A DNA stretch of 64,000 nt, from assembly GCF_935825525.1 (NCBI RefSeq), contig NZ_CAKXZT010000101.1, positions 81,633-145,632 of the forward strand, written 5' to 3'. This document shows, piece after piece, positions 56,787-64,000 of this stretch. Both the position numbers and the translations under genes were made by a program. Below the pieces are notes generated by a model. The model had not been told where the DNA came from. It ran no database searches and saw only the letters and a list, made by a program, of their open reading frames with translations. Each line of letters opens with the position of its first letter. Within the stretch, counting starts at the first letter, position 1. The stretch comes from Mesorhizobium escarrei. Its GTDB lineage: Bacteria > Pseudomonadota > Alphaproteobacteria > Rhizobiales > Rhizobiaceae.

Positions 56787-57801
56787 AGCCCAATCGTTCC
56801 GTGCCGCGCTGATCCTATCCGCATCGGCAGCAGTTCTCTCGGCCTGCGCATCGAAGCCGGTGCCGCCTGAGATTTCGTATGATGCTGTCGACTTCAAAGC
56901 AGCGGCAATCGAGAAGGCGCCAGAGACACCGGTCAAGATAGTCGAGGTGCCAAAGCCGTTGCCGCTCCCCGGCCAGTTGCAGCCAGAACCGGGCAAAATC
57001 GCCGACGACAAGCGCTCTCCTGAAGAACGCGTCGCCGACGCCAACAAGGCGGCGACGCAGCAACCCACTCGCTACGGCTACGTCAATGCGGTGCAGGTCT
57101 ATCCCTTCACCGATGGCGCGCTTTATCAGCTCTATGCCGCGCCGGAGCGCGTCACCGATATCGCCCTACAGCCGGGCGAGAAACTGACAGCCGTGTCGGC
57201 CGGCGACACGGTGCGCTGGGTCATCGGCGATACCGTCAGCGGCACTGGTGACGACCAGCGCACCCATGTGCTGGTAAAACCCTTCGCGCCGGGGCTTAGC
57301 ACCAATCTGGTGATCACCACGGAACGACGCACCTACCACTTGCAGCTTCAAAGCACCGATAAGACCGCTATGGCGGCGATCTCCTGGACGTACAGCGAGG
57401 ACCAGATCGTCGCGCTCCGCCAGCGCAACGCTCAGGCCGAGGCTACCATGCCGGTGGCGTCGAACGTGGCGCTCGAAAACATTCGCTTTCGCTACTCGAT
57501 TAGGGGCGACACACCGCCCTGGAGACCGACGCGAGCCTTCGATGATGGCAGCAAGGTCTATATCGAGTTCCCGCGCCGCATAGATCAGGGAGAGGCCCCG
57601 CCACTCTTCATCGTCGGCTCTGACGGGGGCAACCAGCTCGTCAACTACCGCATGCGCGGCAACTACTACATTGTCGATCGGCTCTTCGCCGCGGCCGAAC
57701 TACGCCTCGGCACCAAGCAGCAGCAAGTGGTGCGCATTACAAGGACGGACGGCCGGCAACCGCCGCGTCGCGTATCTCTCTTTGCGCGCTCCAGCAGGTG
57801 A
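56776..57801 (+). CDS. trbG: TrbG, VirB9-like outer-membrane core protein
   Basis: A 341-residue lipoprotein-like exported protein (signal FRAALILSASAAVLSACAS with Cys lipobox). The VirB9 domain shows VYPFTDGALYQLYAAPERV, DIALQPGEKL and the C-terminal NYRMRGNYYIVDRLF. It forms the outer-membrane ring with TrbI. In many Ti-type clusters trbH follows; none is present here. Confidence 0.94.
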   Translation: MTNRAQSFRAALILSASAAVLSACASKPVPPEISYDAVDFKAAAIEKAPETPVKIVEVPKPLPLPGQLQPEPGKIADDKRSPEERVADANKAATQQPTRYGYVNAVQVYPFTDGALYQLYAAPERVTDIALQPGEKLTAVSAGDTVRWVIGDTVSGTGDDQRTHVLVKPFAPGLSTNLVITTERRTYHLQLQSTDKTAMAAISWTYSEDQIVALRQRNAQAEATMPVASNVALENIRFRYSIRGDTPPWRPTRAFDDGSKVYIEFPRRIDQGEAPPLFIVGSDGGNQLVNYRMRGNYYIVDRLFAAAELRLGTKQQQVVRITRTDGRQPPRRVSLFARSSR

Positions 57802-57814
57802 GGAGAGGGGCCTT

Positions 57815-59029
57815 ATGACCGACACTTCCCCATCCAATGCTCCGCCAAAACTCGATCCCGAGCAGCTGCAGTTACGGGCCTCGCCCCGCCGCGCCGTGCG
57901 GTTCAGGCGCGGCGTGATCATCGCCATCGCTGCCGTCGGGTCCGGTGCCATCCTGGGCGTCACGATGATGGCGCTGCAAGGACCGGCGCTTCGCTTCAAA
58001 GAACAGGCGGAAGATCTCTACAACACTGACCGCAAGCCAACCCCTGAAGGACTTGAAACACTTCCCAAGGACTATTCCGGAGTGAAGCCGAACCCTCCTG
58101 TGCTTGGACCACCGCTGCCGGGCGACCTCGGTCGCCCCATCCTTGAGCGGCGGCGCCAGCTCGGCATCGCGCCAGGGCAGGACAACTCCGCCGAGGAGCA
58201 GCGCGTTGCCCAGCAGGCGATTGAGGCGCGCGAATCACAAGTCTTCTTCCGCATTGAAAATCAACCCAAGGAGGCGGGCATCGGCGGTAATGCGAAAAGT
58301 GCTCAGCAGCCGTTCGGGGCGCCTCCGCAATCTGATGCCGCTCGGCCGTCAGATTCCGTTGCCCCGGCTGAGGGCGATCAGAACAATCAACAACGCAAGC
58401 TCGATTTTGTCAGCCAGCGCAACACCAGCGGGATCTACAACCCGCATGCATTGCAGACGCCAGCTTCGCCAAATCAGCTCATGGCCGGCAGCGTGATCGC
58501 CGCAAGTCTCATCACCGGCATAAATTCCGACTTGCCCGGGTTTGTCGTCGCGCAGGTCACCGAGAACGTGCACGACACGCTCACCGGCAGCATCCTGCTT
58601 ATCCCGCAAGGCTCGCGGCTGATCGGGACCTATGACAGCGTCGTCGCTTTTGGGCAAAAACGGGCGCTTCTGGTTTGGCAGCGAATAATACTGCCAGACG
58701 GTTCTTCGATCGAAATCGACAATCTGCCGGCGACAGACACTGCCGGCTATGCCGGGCTCGAGGACAAGATCGATTTCCACACCTGGCAGCTGATCAAGGG
58801 AGTCGCGCTGGCCACATTGCTGGGCGTCGGCACCGAGTTAAGTTTTGGAGAAAACGAAAGCGATCTGGTCAAAGCGATCCGGGAATCCACTCAGCAGAAC
58901 GTCAGTCAAGCCGGCCAGCGCATCACCGAGAAGAACCTCAATGTTCAGCCCACCATCACCATCCGCCCAGGTTGGCCACTGCGCGTCATCGTGCACAAGG
59001 ATCTGGTGCTACGGCCATACGCGAGTTGA
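57815..59029 (+). CDS. trbI: TrbI, VirB10-like core protein
   Basis: A 404-residue protein with one N-terminal membrane helix (VIIAIAAVGSGAILGVTMM), a proline-rich periplasmic linker and the C-terminal VirB10 barrel (GSVIAASLITGINSDLPG; LIPQGSRLIGTYDS). It spans both membranes and gates the channel. Last of the trb genes proper. Confidence 0.95.
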   Translation: MTDTSPSNAPPKLDPEQLQLRASPRRAVRFRRGVIIAIAAVGSGAILGVTMMALQGPALRFKEQAEDLYNTDRKPTPEGLETLPKDYSGVKPNPPVLGPPLPGDLGRPILERRRQLGIAPGQDNSAEEQRVAQQAIEARESQVFFRIENQPKEAGIGGNAKSAQQPFGAPPQSDAARPSDSVAPAEGDQNNQQRKLDFVSQRNTSGIYNPHALQTPASPNQLMAGSVIAASLITGINSDLPGFVVAQVTENVHDTLTGSILLIPQGSRLIGTYDSVVAFGQKRALLVWQRIILPDGSSIEIDNLPATDTAGYAGLEDKIDFHTWQLIKGVALATLLGVGTELSFGENESDLVKAIRESTQQNVSQAGQRITEKNLNVQPTITIRPGWPLRVIVHKDLVLRPYAS

Positions 59030-59041
59030 GCGGGAGTGAAT

Positions 59042-59314
59042 ATGGCCAACTTGAAACTTGGAAAGCTTCCAGACCGAACACCTTCGAAGATTACCATCAC
59101 CGTCAGCGCGGAGTTGGGCCAAGCACTCAAGGAGTATGCTGCCCTTTATCGTCAGACCTATGGCGAGTCTGAAACGGTGGCGGAACTCATCCCTTTCATG
59201 CTGGCGGGGTTTCTGGAAGGCGACCGAGCGTTTGCCAAGGCCAGAAAAGAAGGTTTGCCGACGTCCAGCATGCCGGAGAAGTCGCGGCGTCTGGCAGGCT
59301 CAGATTCCGAGTAA
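59042..59314 (+). CDS. DUF2274 family protein
   Basis: A 90-residue protein starting MANLKLGKLPDRTPSKITIT, with ELGQALKEYAALYRQTYGES, the DUF2274 pattern. Such genes close traG-trb clusters of Rhizobiales plasmids and ICEs. An RHH-like fold is plausible. A GTG 6 bases upstream is an alternative start. Confidence 0.85.
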   Translation: MANLKLGKLPDRTPSKITITVSAELGQALKEYAALYRQTYGESETVAELIPFMLAGFLEGDRAFAKARKEGLPTSSMPEKSRRLAGSDSE

Positions 59315-59329
59315 CCGAGGCAATGAGTG

Positions 59330-59404
59330 AACCGCCCGCATACGAGCCTCGATGGGCTAACTCCGCTTGAATATGTAACCCGATCCGTCAAGGATCACAC
59401 GTGA
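59330..59404 (+). pseudogene. C-terminal remnant of an IS3-family transposase
   Basis: The frame reads NRPHTSLDGLTPLEYVTRSV and stops. This is the standard C-terminal tail of IS3-family OrfB integrases (PHSSLDGLTPxEYA). Only about 24 codons remain, with no upstream part; the element is otherwise lost. It marks a joint between the trb cluster and the hem-fix module. Confidence 0.75.
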
Positions 59405-59427
59405 ATCCGTCAAGGATCACACGTGAA
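59384..59427 (+). repeat. Perfect 22-base direct tandem duplication
   Basis: A 22-base unit that includes GTCAAGGATCACACGTG is repeated exactly, back to back, at 59384-59405 and 59406-59427. The first copy overlaps the end of the IS3 remnant, so the duplication arose after the insertion. Confidence 0.85.
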
Positions 59428-59488
59428 CAGGCTCACTCACAAATGGAGGTAAACAGGGGAGCACGTCACCGCGACCGCACTCTTTGGC

Positions 59489-60862
59489 TCAAACTGCAAC
59501 CGAGTGCCTGGCCCTTCCGCTTTGGAAATATTTGTCGAACCTGGCCGCGATGCTTCGAACGAATGGGCGACTTTCAGCCGGCACGACGAAACGGTCGCCA
59601 TCCAGTTCAAGCAATCGAACGGGATCGTGGAGGGCCATGGTACTCGACTCAAGAAGGAGCTTCTGGCCGGCTTTGCCGAAGCGTTCCACCAGATCGACTG
59701 CCGAGAAGGCGAAATCACACATCAGCCTCTCGATGATCCAGCCGCGAACGCGGTCGTCGTCGGAAAGCGCGATACCGCGGACAACCGCCAGCCCGCCATG
59801 CGCAACCATACTTCCGTACTCGGCGGTTGAAATATTGTTCTGCACGTAGCCCTGGCGAAAACGGCCGATGGACGAAGGGCCAAGCCCGATCAGTGTCTCG
59901 CAGCGATCCTCCGTGTAGCCTTGAAAGTTGCGATGCAAAGCCCCTGCCCGGGCCGCGATCGCCAAGGCATCGCCTGGCTTGGCGAAATGATCGAGCCCTA
60001 TTGCTTCATATCCCTTGTCCACAATCGCTCGCGCAGCGAGTTGCGATTGCGCCAACCGCTCCGTGGGGCCAGGCAGCCACGCCTCTTTGATCATCGTCTG
60101 ATGCTTCTTGAACCAGGGCACATGCGCGTAGCCGAACAGCGCCATCCTGTCCGGTTCCAGGGTCAGCGCCTGCGCTACGGTGGAACAGACGCTCTCCCTG
60201 CTCTGGTGCGGCAATCCGTAGAGCAGGTCCAGATTGATGGAACCGACGCGGCGGGAGCGAACTCCGTCGACGATAGCCTTCGTTTGCAAAAAGCTTTGCT
60301 CGCGGTTGATTGCCTTTTGCACATTTGGCTCGAAATCCTGGACTCCGAGACTCGCCCTGGTCATGCCGATTTCGGCCAGCGCATCAAGGCGGGCCTCATC
60401 CATGTCGTTTGGATCGATCTCGACGCTGATTTTTGTATCCGGGACAAAATCGAAGCTGTTCCGCAAAAACGCGCCGAGCGCCACCATGTCCTCGGGCTTC
60501 AGCATGGTGGGCGAACCGCCGCCGAAGTGGACTGCGCGGACATGGCCCTTGCCGCTGACGAGACCCCCCACGGTCGCGATCTCCGCGTGTAACGAGCGCA
60601 GATAGGCCGTCACCGGCTCATAGTAGCGCGTCTGCTTGGTATGACACGCACAGAACCAGCAGAGTCTGTCGCAATAGGGTATGTGCAGATAGAGCGAGAT
60701 CTCGCAGCCACTTTCGAGCCCCTCCAGCCAGCCACGATAAACCGCAGGATCGACGCCCGCGTGGAAATGCGGTGCAGTCGGATAACTGGTATAGCGCGGG
60801 ACGTTCTCGCCAACCCGGGCAGCTAATTCGGACTGCATGTCGTGGTCCAACCATGTTTGCAT
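59489..60862 (-). CDS. hemN: Oxygen-independent coproporphyrinogen III oxidase HemN
   Basis: Radical-SAM decarboxylase making protoporphyrinogen IX without oxygen, needed for haem under microaerobic symbiosis. It has 457 residues. The cluster motif is YCDRLCWFCAC (CX3CX2C) near residue 66, followed by HFGGGSPTML, SVEIDPND, LGVQDFEPNVQ, NLDLLYGLPHQ and FGYAHVPW. Full length. It is transcribed away from fnrN, a common pairing in rhizobia because FnrN activates it. Confidence 0.95.
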   Translation of the reverse strand: MQTWLDHDMQSELAARVGENVPRYTSYPTAPHFHAGVDPAVYRGWLEGLESGCEISLYLHIPYCDRLCWFCACHTKQTRYYEPVTAYLRSLHAEIATVGGLVSGKGHVRAVHFGGGSPTMLKPEDMVALGAFLRNSFDFVPDTKISVEIDPNDMDEARLDALAEIGMTRASLGVQDFEPNVQKAINREQSFLQTKAIVDGVRSRRVGSINLDLLYGLPHQSRESVCSTVAQALTLEPDRMALFGYAHVPWFKKHQTMIKEAWLPGPTERLAQSQLAARAIVDKGYEAIGLDHFAKPGDALAIAARAGALHRNFQGYTEDRCETLIGLGPSSIGRFRQGYVQNNISTAEYGSMVAHGGLAVVRGIALSDDDRVRGWIIERLMCDFAFSAVDLVERFGKAGQKLLLESSTMALHDPVRLLELDGDRFVVPAESRPFVRSIAARFDKYFQSGRARHSVAV

Positions 60863-60996
60863 CGCTGGAACTCTGGGCTTATTGGCGAGCCAAAGCCCTG
60901 ATTTCGGTCAATCAGCAACTCGGACAAACTGCCGCAAGGATTTTTCTACCCTAGATTGGTATCCTGCCGGCACTTGGGATCGGGTTGAGCGAGCGC
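60863..60996. promoter_or_regulatory. Divergent hemN-fnrN promoter region
   Basis: Holds the dyads CTGATT-TCGGTC-AATCAG (60898-60915) and TTGGC-GA-GCCAA (60882-60893). Neither is a canonical TTGAT-N4-ATCAA anaerobox, so FnrN control is expected from context but not shown by a clean site. Confidence 0.4.
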
Positions 60997-61761
60997 ATGT
61001 CAGTACGGCGACACATTCACACTTCCGGTATTCCCGTTCTTTGCGTCCATTGCGAAGCACGGCATCGCGGCGTCTGCGGTGCGCTTGATCCAGACAATTT
61101 GGTTGGGCTCGCCAAGACTTGCTCGCGGCGCCAGATCGAGTCAGGAGTGGAACTGATCGGCGACGCACAGGCGGTCGACAGCTATTCGAACCTGCTTTCA
61201 GGCGTGGTAAAGCTGACAAAGAGCCTTTCCGATGGTCGCCAGCAGATCGTCGGTCTCCAGTTTGCACCGCATTTTCTGGGACGTCCTTTTAAGGTGGAAA
61301 GCTCGATCAATGCGGAAGCGGTGACAGCTGTCACGCTGTGCTCGTTTCCAAGGGCAGCCGTCGAACGGATGATGAAGGGGTCGCCGGAATTCGAGCATCG
61401 CCTGCTCAAGCAGACGCTGAATGAACTCGATGAAGCACGCGAGTGGCTGGTGACGTTGGGGCGCAAGACCGCATCGGAAAAGGTGGCGAGTTTTCTCCTC
61501 ATGATCGCTCGGAATATCGATTCCAGTGTTGACCCGGTAGCCAGGTCAGCGTCCTTCGATCTGCCGCTGACGCGTGCCGAGATCTCTGATTTTCTTGGAA
61601 TTACGAACGAGACTGTGAGCCGGCAGCTGACGCAATTGCGGGCTGACGGCGTGATCCGGATCGAGAACACACGCCATGTGATGGTGGACAGCATGAGCCG
61701 GCTGCGCTCGATGGCGATGCCGAGCCTGAGCCAGAAGACCGACAGCCTGGACAGGTTGTAG
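60997..61761 (+). CDS. fnrN: FnrN/FixK-type oxygen-responsive Crp-Fnr regulator
   Basis: A 254-residue Crp/Fnr activator. The N-terminal cysteines CVHCEARHRGVC and a further internal Cys (TLCSFP) are those of an oxygen-labile 4Fe-4S Fnr-type sensor, favouring FnrN over FixK. The C-terminal HTH is LTRAEISDFLGITNETVSRQ. The last about 18 codons (from RSMAMPSLSQ on) are antisense to an IS481 transposase remnant, so the native C-terminus was replaced; the HTH is intact. TTG at 60985 is an alternative start. Confidence 0.9.
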   Translation: MSVRRHIHTSGIPVLCVHCEARHRGVCGALDPDNLVGLAKTCSRRQIESGVELIGDAQAVDSYSNLLSGVVKLTKSLSDGRQQIVGLQFAPHFLGRPFKVESSINAEAVTAVTLCSFPRAAVERMMKGSPEFEHRLLKQTLNELDEAREWLVTLGRKTASEKVASFLLMIARNIDSSVDPVARSASFDLPLTRAEISDFLGITNETVSRQLTQLRADGVIRIENTRHVMVDSMSRLRSMAMPSLSQKTDSLDRL

Positions 61762-62222
61762 AGGCCGTTCGGCGAAGAGAAGGGGCAGGCCGTTGTCGCT
61801 CCTGATGGCGGAAGGCAGGCCGCGTTCCCTGAACAGGCGGATGGCGGCCTCGATGACCGGTCCTTCCTTCTTCGATTCGAGCGCTTCGCAGGGGAGCAGG
61901 TAGCGCGAGGCCGGGTCGGTGACCGTCACAATAACGACCATCGCCCGCCGGAACTCCCCTTAGAAGTCCGTGCACCACAACGCGTTGGTGATAGTTGCGT
62001 GCCGAAGCGCTGCCGCTGACGGGAGCGCTTTACAGGCCGTGACGATCGAGCACGGCATGCACCGGGCTCTTCGAGGGTATGCGGACATCGCCGGCGAGCC
62101 TCCTGATCAGGAGCTCCCTAATCTTCCTGGCGCCCAGTGCGGCTTGTCCTTCTTGGTTGCGACGATCGTCAGCTCGATCTGGTCGGGCAGCTGGTTGGCG
62201 TAGCGCACCGGCCGCCGCGAAG
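61703..62222 (-). pseudogene. IS481-family transposase remnant
   Basis: On the minus strand, pieces in several frames match an IS481 transposase: RYANQLPDQIELTIVATKKD, then GARKIRELLIRRLAGDVRIP, then HAVLDRHGL, then TDPASRYLLPCEALESKKEG and RERGLPSAIRSDNGLP, then LYNLSRLSV. The rve-type DDE core with SDNG is visible. Frameshifts and missing ends make it inactive. Its 3' end runs under the fnrN C-terminus and its 5' side lies just upstream of the fixN promoter. Confidence 0.85.
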
Positions 62223-62254
62223 GTCAACCTAGCTGTCGAAAAATCGTGCGGCCC

Positions 62255-62268
62255 CTGACATGGATCAG
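62255..62268 (+). promoter_or_regulatory. Degenerate FixK/Fnr box upstream of fixN
   Basis: CTGACATGGATCAG is an inverted repeat resembling the anaerobox TTGAC-N4-ATCAA with one change in each outer position. It lies 75 bases before the fixN ATG, a suitable distance for class II activation. It abuts the IS481 remnant. Confidence 0.5.
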
Positions 62269-62342
62269 GGCGAGCAGGCGGCGGCTGCGCAATTGATGCA
62301 CAGCGGATTTGGCGTCCGCCGGATTCGAGATCGGGATTTGCG

Positions 62343-63974
62343 ATGAAATTCGGCACAGAGATCGTGCTTCTAAGCCTGTTCGCTTTTGCGGCCCTGGTGG
62401 CTGCCGGTTTCGGCGTAGATGAACCTTTCCGCCAGCATATGTGGGTGTTGTTCTTCGCCGTAGCTGGTTTCACCGCGATCCTGTTGCGCAATACGGAGTT
62501 CAAGCCTGCAGTTCCGATAGACCCCGCCGCTTTTATGGACGGTCCAATCCGTTACGGGGCCGTGGCGACGGTGTTTTGGGGCGTCGTAGGCATGCTGGTT
62601 GGTGTGGTCATCGCGCTGCAGCTTGCCTATCCCGATCTCAGCGTCGAGCCCTGGTTCAACTTTGGCCGCTTGCGGCCGTTGCATACATCCGGCGTGGTTT
62701 TTGCCTTCGGCGGCAATGCGCTGCTTTGCACGTCCCTTTATGTCGTACAGCGCACCTGCCGCGCCCGGCTGTTCGGCGGCAATCTCGCCTGGTTCGTGTT
62801 CTGGGGCTATCAGCTGTTCATCGTCATGGCTGCGACGGGCTACCTGCTCGGCATCACCGAAAGCCGCGAATACGCCGAGCCCGAATGGTATGTGGATCTT
62901 TGGCTGACAATGGTCTGGGTCGCCTACCTCGTCCTGTTCCTCGGTACCATCCTGAAGCGCAGGGAACCGCACATCTACGTCGCCAACTGGTTCTACTTGT
63001 CCTTCATCGTGACCATCGCGATGCTGCATGTGATCAACAACCTGTCGATGCCAGTCTCGTTCGTAGGTTCAAAAAGCTATTCAGCCTTCTCCGGCGTCCA
63101 GGACGCCTTGACGCAGTGGTGGTACGGCCACAATGCCGTAGGCTTCTTTCTCACCGCCGGCTTCCTTGGCATGATGTACTATTTCGTGCCCAAGCAGGCG
63201 AACCGGCCAGTCTATTCCTACCGGCTGTCGATCATCCACTTCTGGGCGCTGATCTTTCTCTACATCTGGGCCGGCCCGCACCACCTCCACTATACCGCCT
63301 TGCCCGACTGGGCGCAGACGCTCGGCATGGCGTTCTCGATCATGCTTTGGATGCCCTCCTGGGGCGGCATGATCAACGGCCTGATGACGCTGTCCGGCGC
63401 TTGGGACAAGCTGCGGACGGACCCGATCATCCGCATGATGGTCATGGCCATAGCCTTCTATGGCATGTCCACTTTCGAAGGCCCGATGATGTCAATCAAG
63501 GCTGTCAATTCGCTGTCGCACTACACCGACTGGACCATCGGCCACGTGCATTCCGGCGCGCTCGGTTGGGTCGGCATGATTTCGTTTGGCGCGATCTATT
63601 TCATGGTGCCGAAGTTGTGGAACCGCGAGCGGCTCTATTCGCTGCGGCTCGTCAACTGGCACTTCTGGCTGGCAACGCTCGGGATCGTCGTCTACGCCGC
63701 GGTGATGTGGGTCTCCGGCGTTATGCAGGGCCTGATGTGGCGCGAATACGACGAGCAGGGCTTTCTGGTCTTCTCCTTCGCCGAAACTGTCGCCGCCATG
63801 CATCTCTACTATATCATGCGTGCCATCGGCGGCGCGATGTACCTGTCCGGCGCCCTGATCATGGCATGGAACGTCACCATGACAATCCTCGGCTACCAGC
63901 GCGAGGAGAAACCGATGCCGCGTCCCATCGCCGCCGTCCGACCTGCGCGATCAGGAGCCAGAAAATGGGCTTGA
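62343..63974 (+). CDS. fixN: FixN, cbb3-type cytochrome oxidase subunit I
   Basis: Catalytic haem-copper subunit of the high-affinity terminal oxidase that supports nitrogen fixation at low oxygen. It has 543 residues with about 12-14 membrane helices. Haem and copper ligands are visible in [47 protein letters not shown] and [17 protein letters not shown]. The protein ends RSGARKWA, and its stop overlaps fixO. Confidence 0.96.
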   Translation: MKFGTEIVLLSLFAFAALVAAGFGVDEPFRQHMWVLFFAVAGFTAILLRNTEFKPAVPIDPAAFMDGPIRYGAVATVFWGVVGMLVGVVIALQLAYPDLSVEPWFNFGRLRPLHTSGVVFAFGGNALLCTSLYVVQRTCRARLFGGNLAWFVFWGYQLFIVMAATGYLLGITESREYAEPEWYVDLWLTMVWVAYLVLFLGTILKRREPHIYVANWFYLSFIVTIAMLHVINNLSMPVSFVGSKSYSAFSGVQDALTQWWYGHNAVGFFLTAGFLGMMYYFVPKQANRPVYSYRLSIIHFWALIFLYIWAGPHHLHYTALPDWAQTLGMAFSIMLWMPSWGGMINGLMTLSGAWDKLRTDPIIRMMVMAIAFYGMSTFEGPMMSIKAVNSLSHYTDWTIGHVHSGALGWVGMISFGAIYFMVPKLWNRERLYSLRLVNWHFWLATLGIVVYAAVMWVSGVMQGLMWREYDEQGFLVFSFAETVAAMHLYYIMRAIGGAMYLSGALIMAWNVTMTILGYQREEKPMPRPIAAVRPARSGARKWA

Positions 63975-64000
63975 TGGACAAACACGCCGTCATCGAGAAG
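63965..64000 (+). CDS. fixO: FixO start (partial at window edge)
   Basis: The frame reads [12 protein letters not shown] up to the window end, the usual N-terminus of the cytochrome c subunit FixO/CcoO. It overlaps the fixN stop by 10 bases (or by one base if the second ATG at 63974 is used), as in fixNOQP operons. Confidence 0.8.
   Translation, partial: MGLMDKHAVIEK

Noticed and set aside
60863..60996. Canonical anaerobox between hemN and fnrN
   Set aside because: The dyads present have the wrong spacing for TTGAT-N4-ATCAA, so I list only a generic promoter region.

Overview
The window looks like part of a Mesorhizobium (M. loti-type) symbiosis island, an integrative and conjugative element (ICE). 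The evidence is the company the genes keep. Compact thiamine, biotin, NAD and pantothenate operons are of the kind known from the M. loti R7A island. A traR/traI quorum-sensing pair and a block in the order rdfS-traF-lytic transglycosylase-rlxS follow. There are two nod boxes, one in front of a decayed noeI-like gene and one in front of a glmS/nodM gene. A traG plus trb mating-pair cluster and a hemN-fnrN-fixN microaerobic module complete the set. Base composition is GC-rich and alphaproteobacterial throughout. No tRNA, rRNA, CRISPR array, integrase or attachment site was found.

Layout. 0-0.3 kb: tail of a tandem-repeat protein. 0.6-6 kb: thiC-O-S-G-E-D on the minus strand behind a TPP riboswitch. 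6.2-7.4 kb: porin. 8.3-9.9 kb: HipB/HipA toxin-antitoxin pair with an inverted-repeat operator. 10.4-12.1 kb: MFS exporter. 12.4-22 kb: bioB-F-D-A-Z, nadA-B-C and the regulator nadQ, all minus. 22.2-24 kb: panB-panC. 24-25.5 kb: traR, a lux-type box and traI. 25.5-28.2 kb: decaying DNA with a remnant of the fseA (msi172-type) excision activator, a frameshifted DUF982 gene, bluB and an unknown gene. 28.5-30.3 kb: queC-D-E. 30.5-31.7 kb: a sigma-54 promoter and an internally deleted dctA. 31.9-41 kb: a DsbA-like protein and the DNA-processing block of the ICE (ardC, DUF2958, a frameshifted parB-like gene, DUF736, rdfS, traF, transglycosylase, rlxS), with several strong hairpins between genes. 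41.7-47.2 kb: SMP-30 protein, nod box plus noeI pseudogene, two small unknown genes, nod box plus glmS/nodM. 47.4-59.3 kb: traG, an RHH protein, trbB-C-D-E-J-L-F-G-I and DUF2274. 59.3 kb to the end: an IS3 remnant, hemN, fnrN running into an IS481 remnant, fixN and the first codons of fixO.

How it fits together. The vitamin operons are nearly all translationally coupled by 4-base ATGA overlaps, so each pathway is made as a unit. This suits an element that confers prototrophy on non-symbiotic recipients. The TraR/TraI system would normally induce fseA, then rdfS and the rdfS-traF-rlxS operon, leading to excision and nicking; traG and Trb then build the mating channel. Here the gene next to traI is a remnant, and the parB-like gene carries about four frameshifts. 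Quorum sensing may therefore be uncoupled from transfer, or be completed by genes outside the window. Several of the broken genes lack single bases in or beside short homopolymers, so assembly error must be excluded before calling them pseudogenes.
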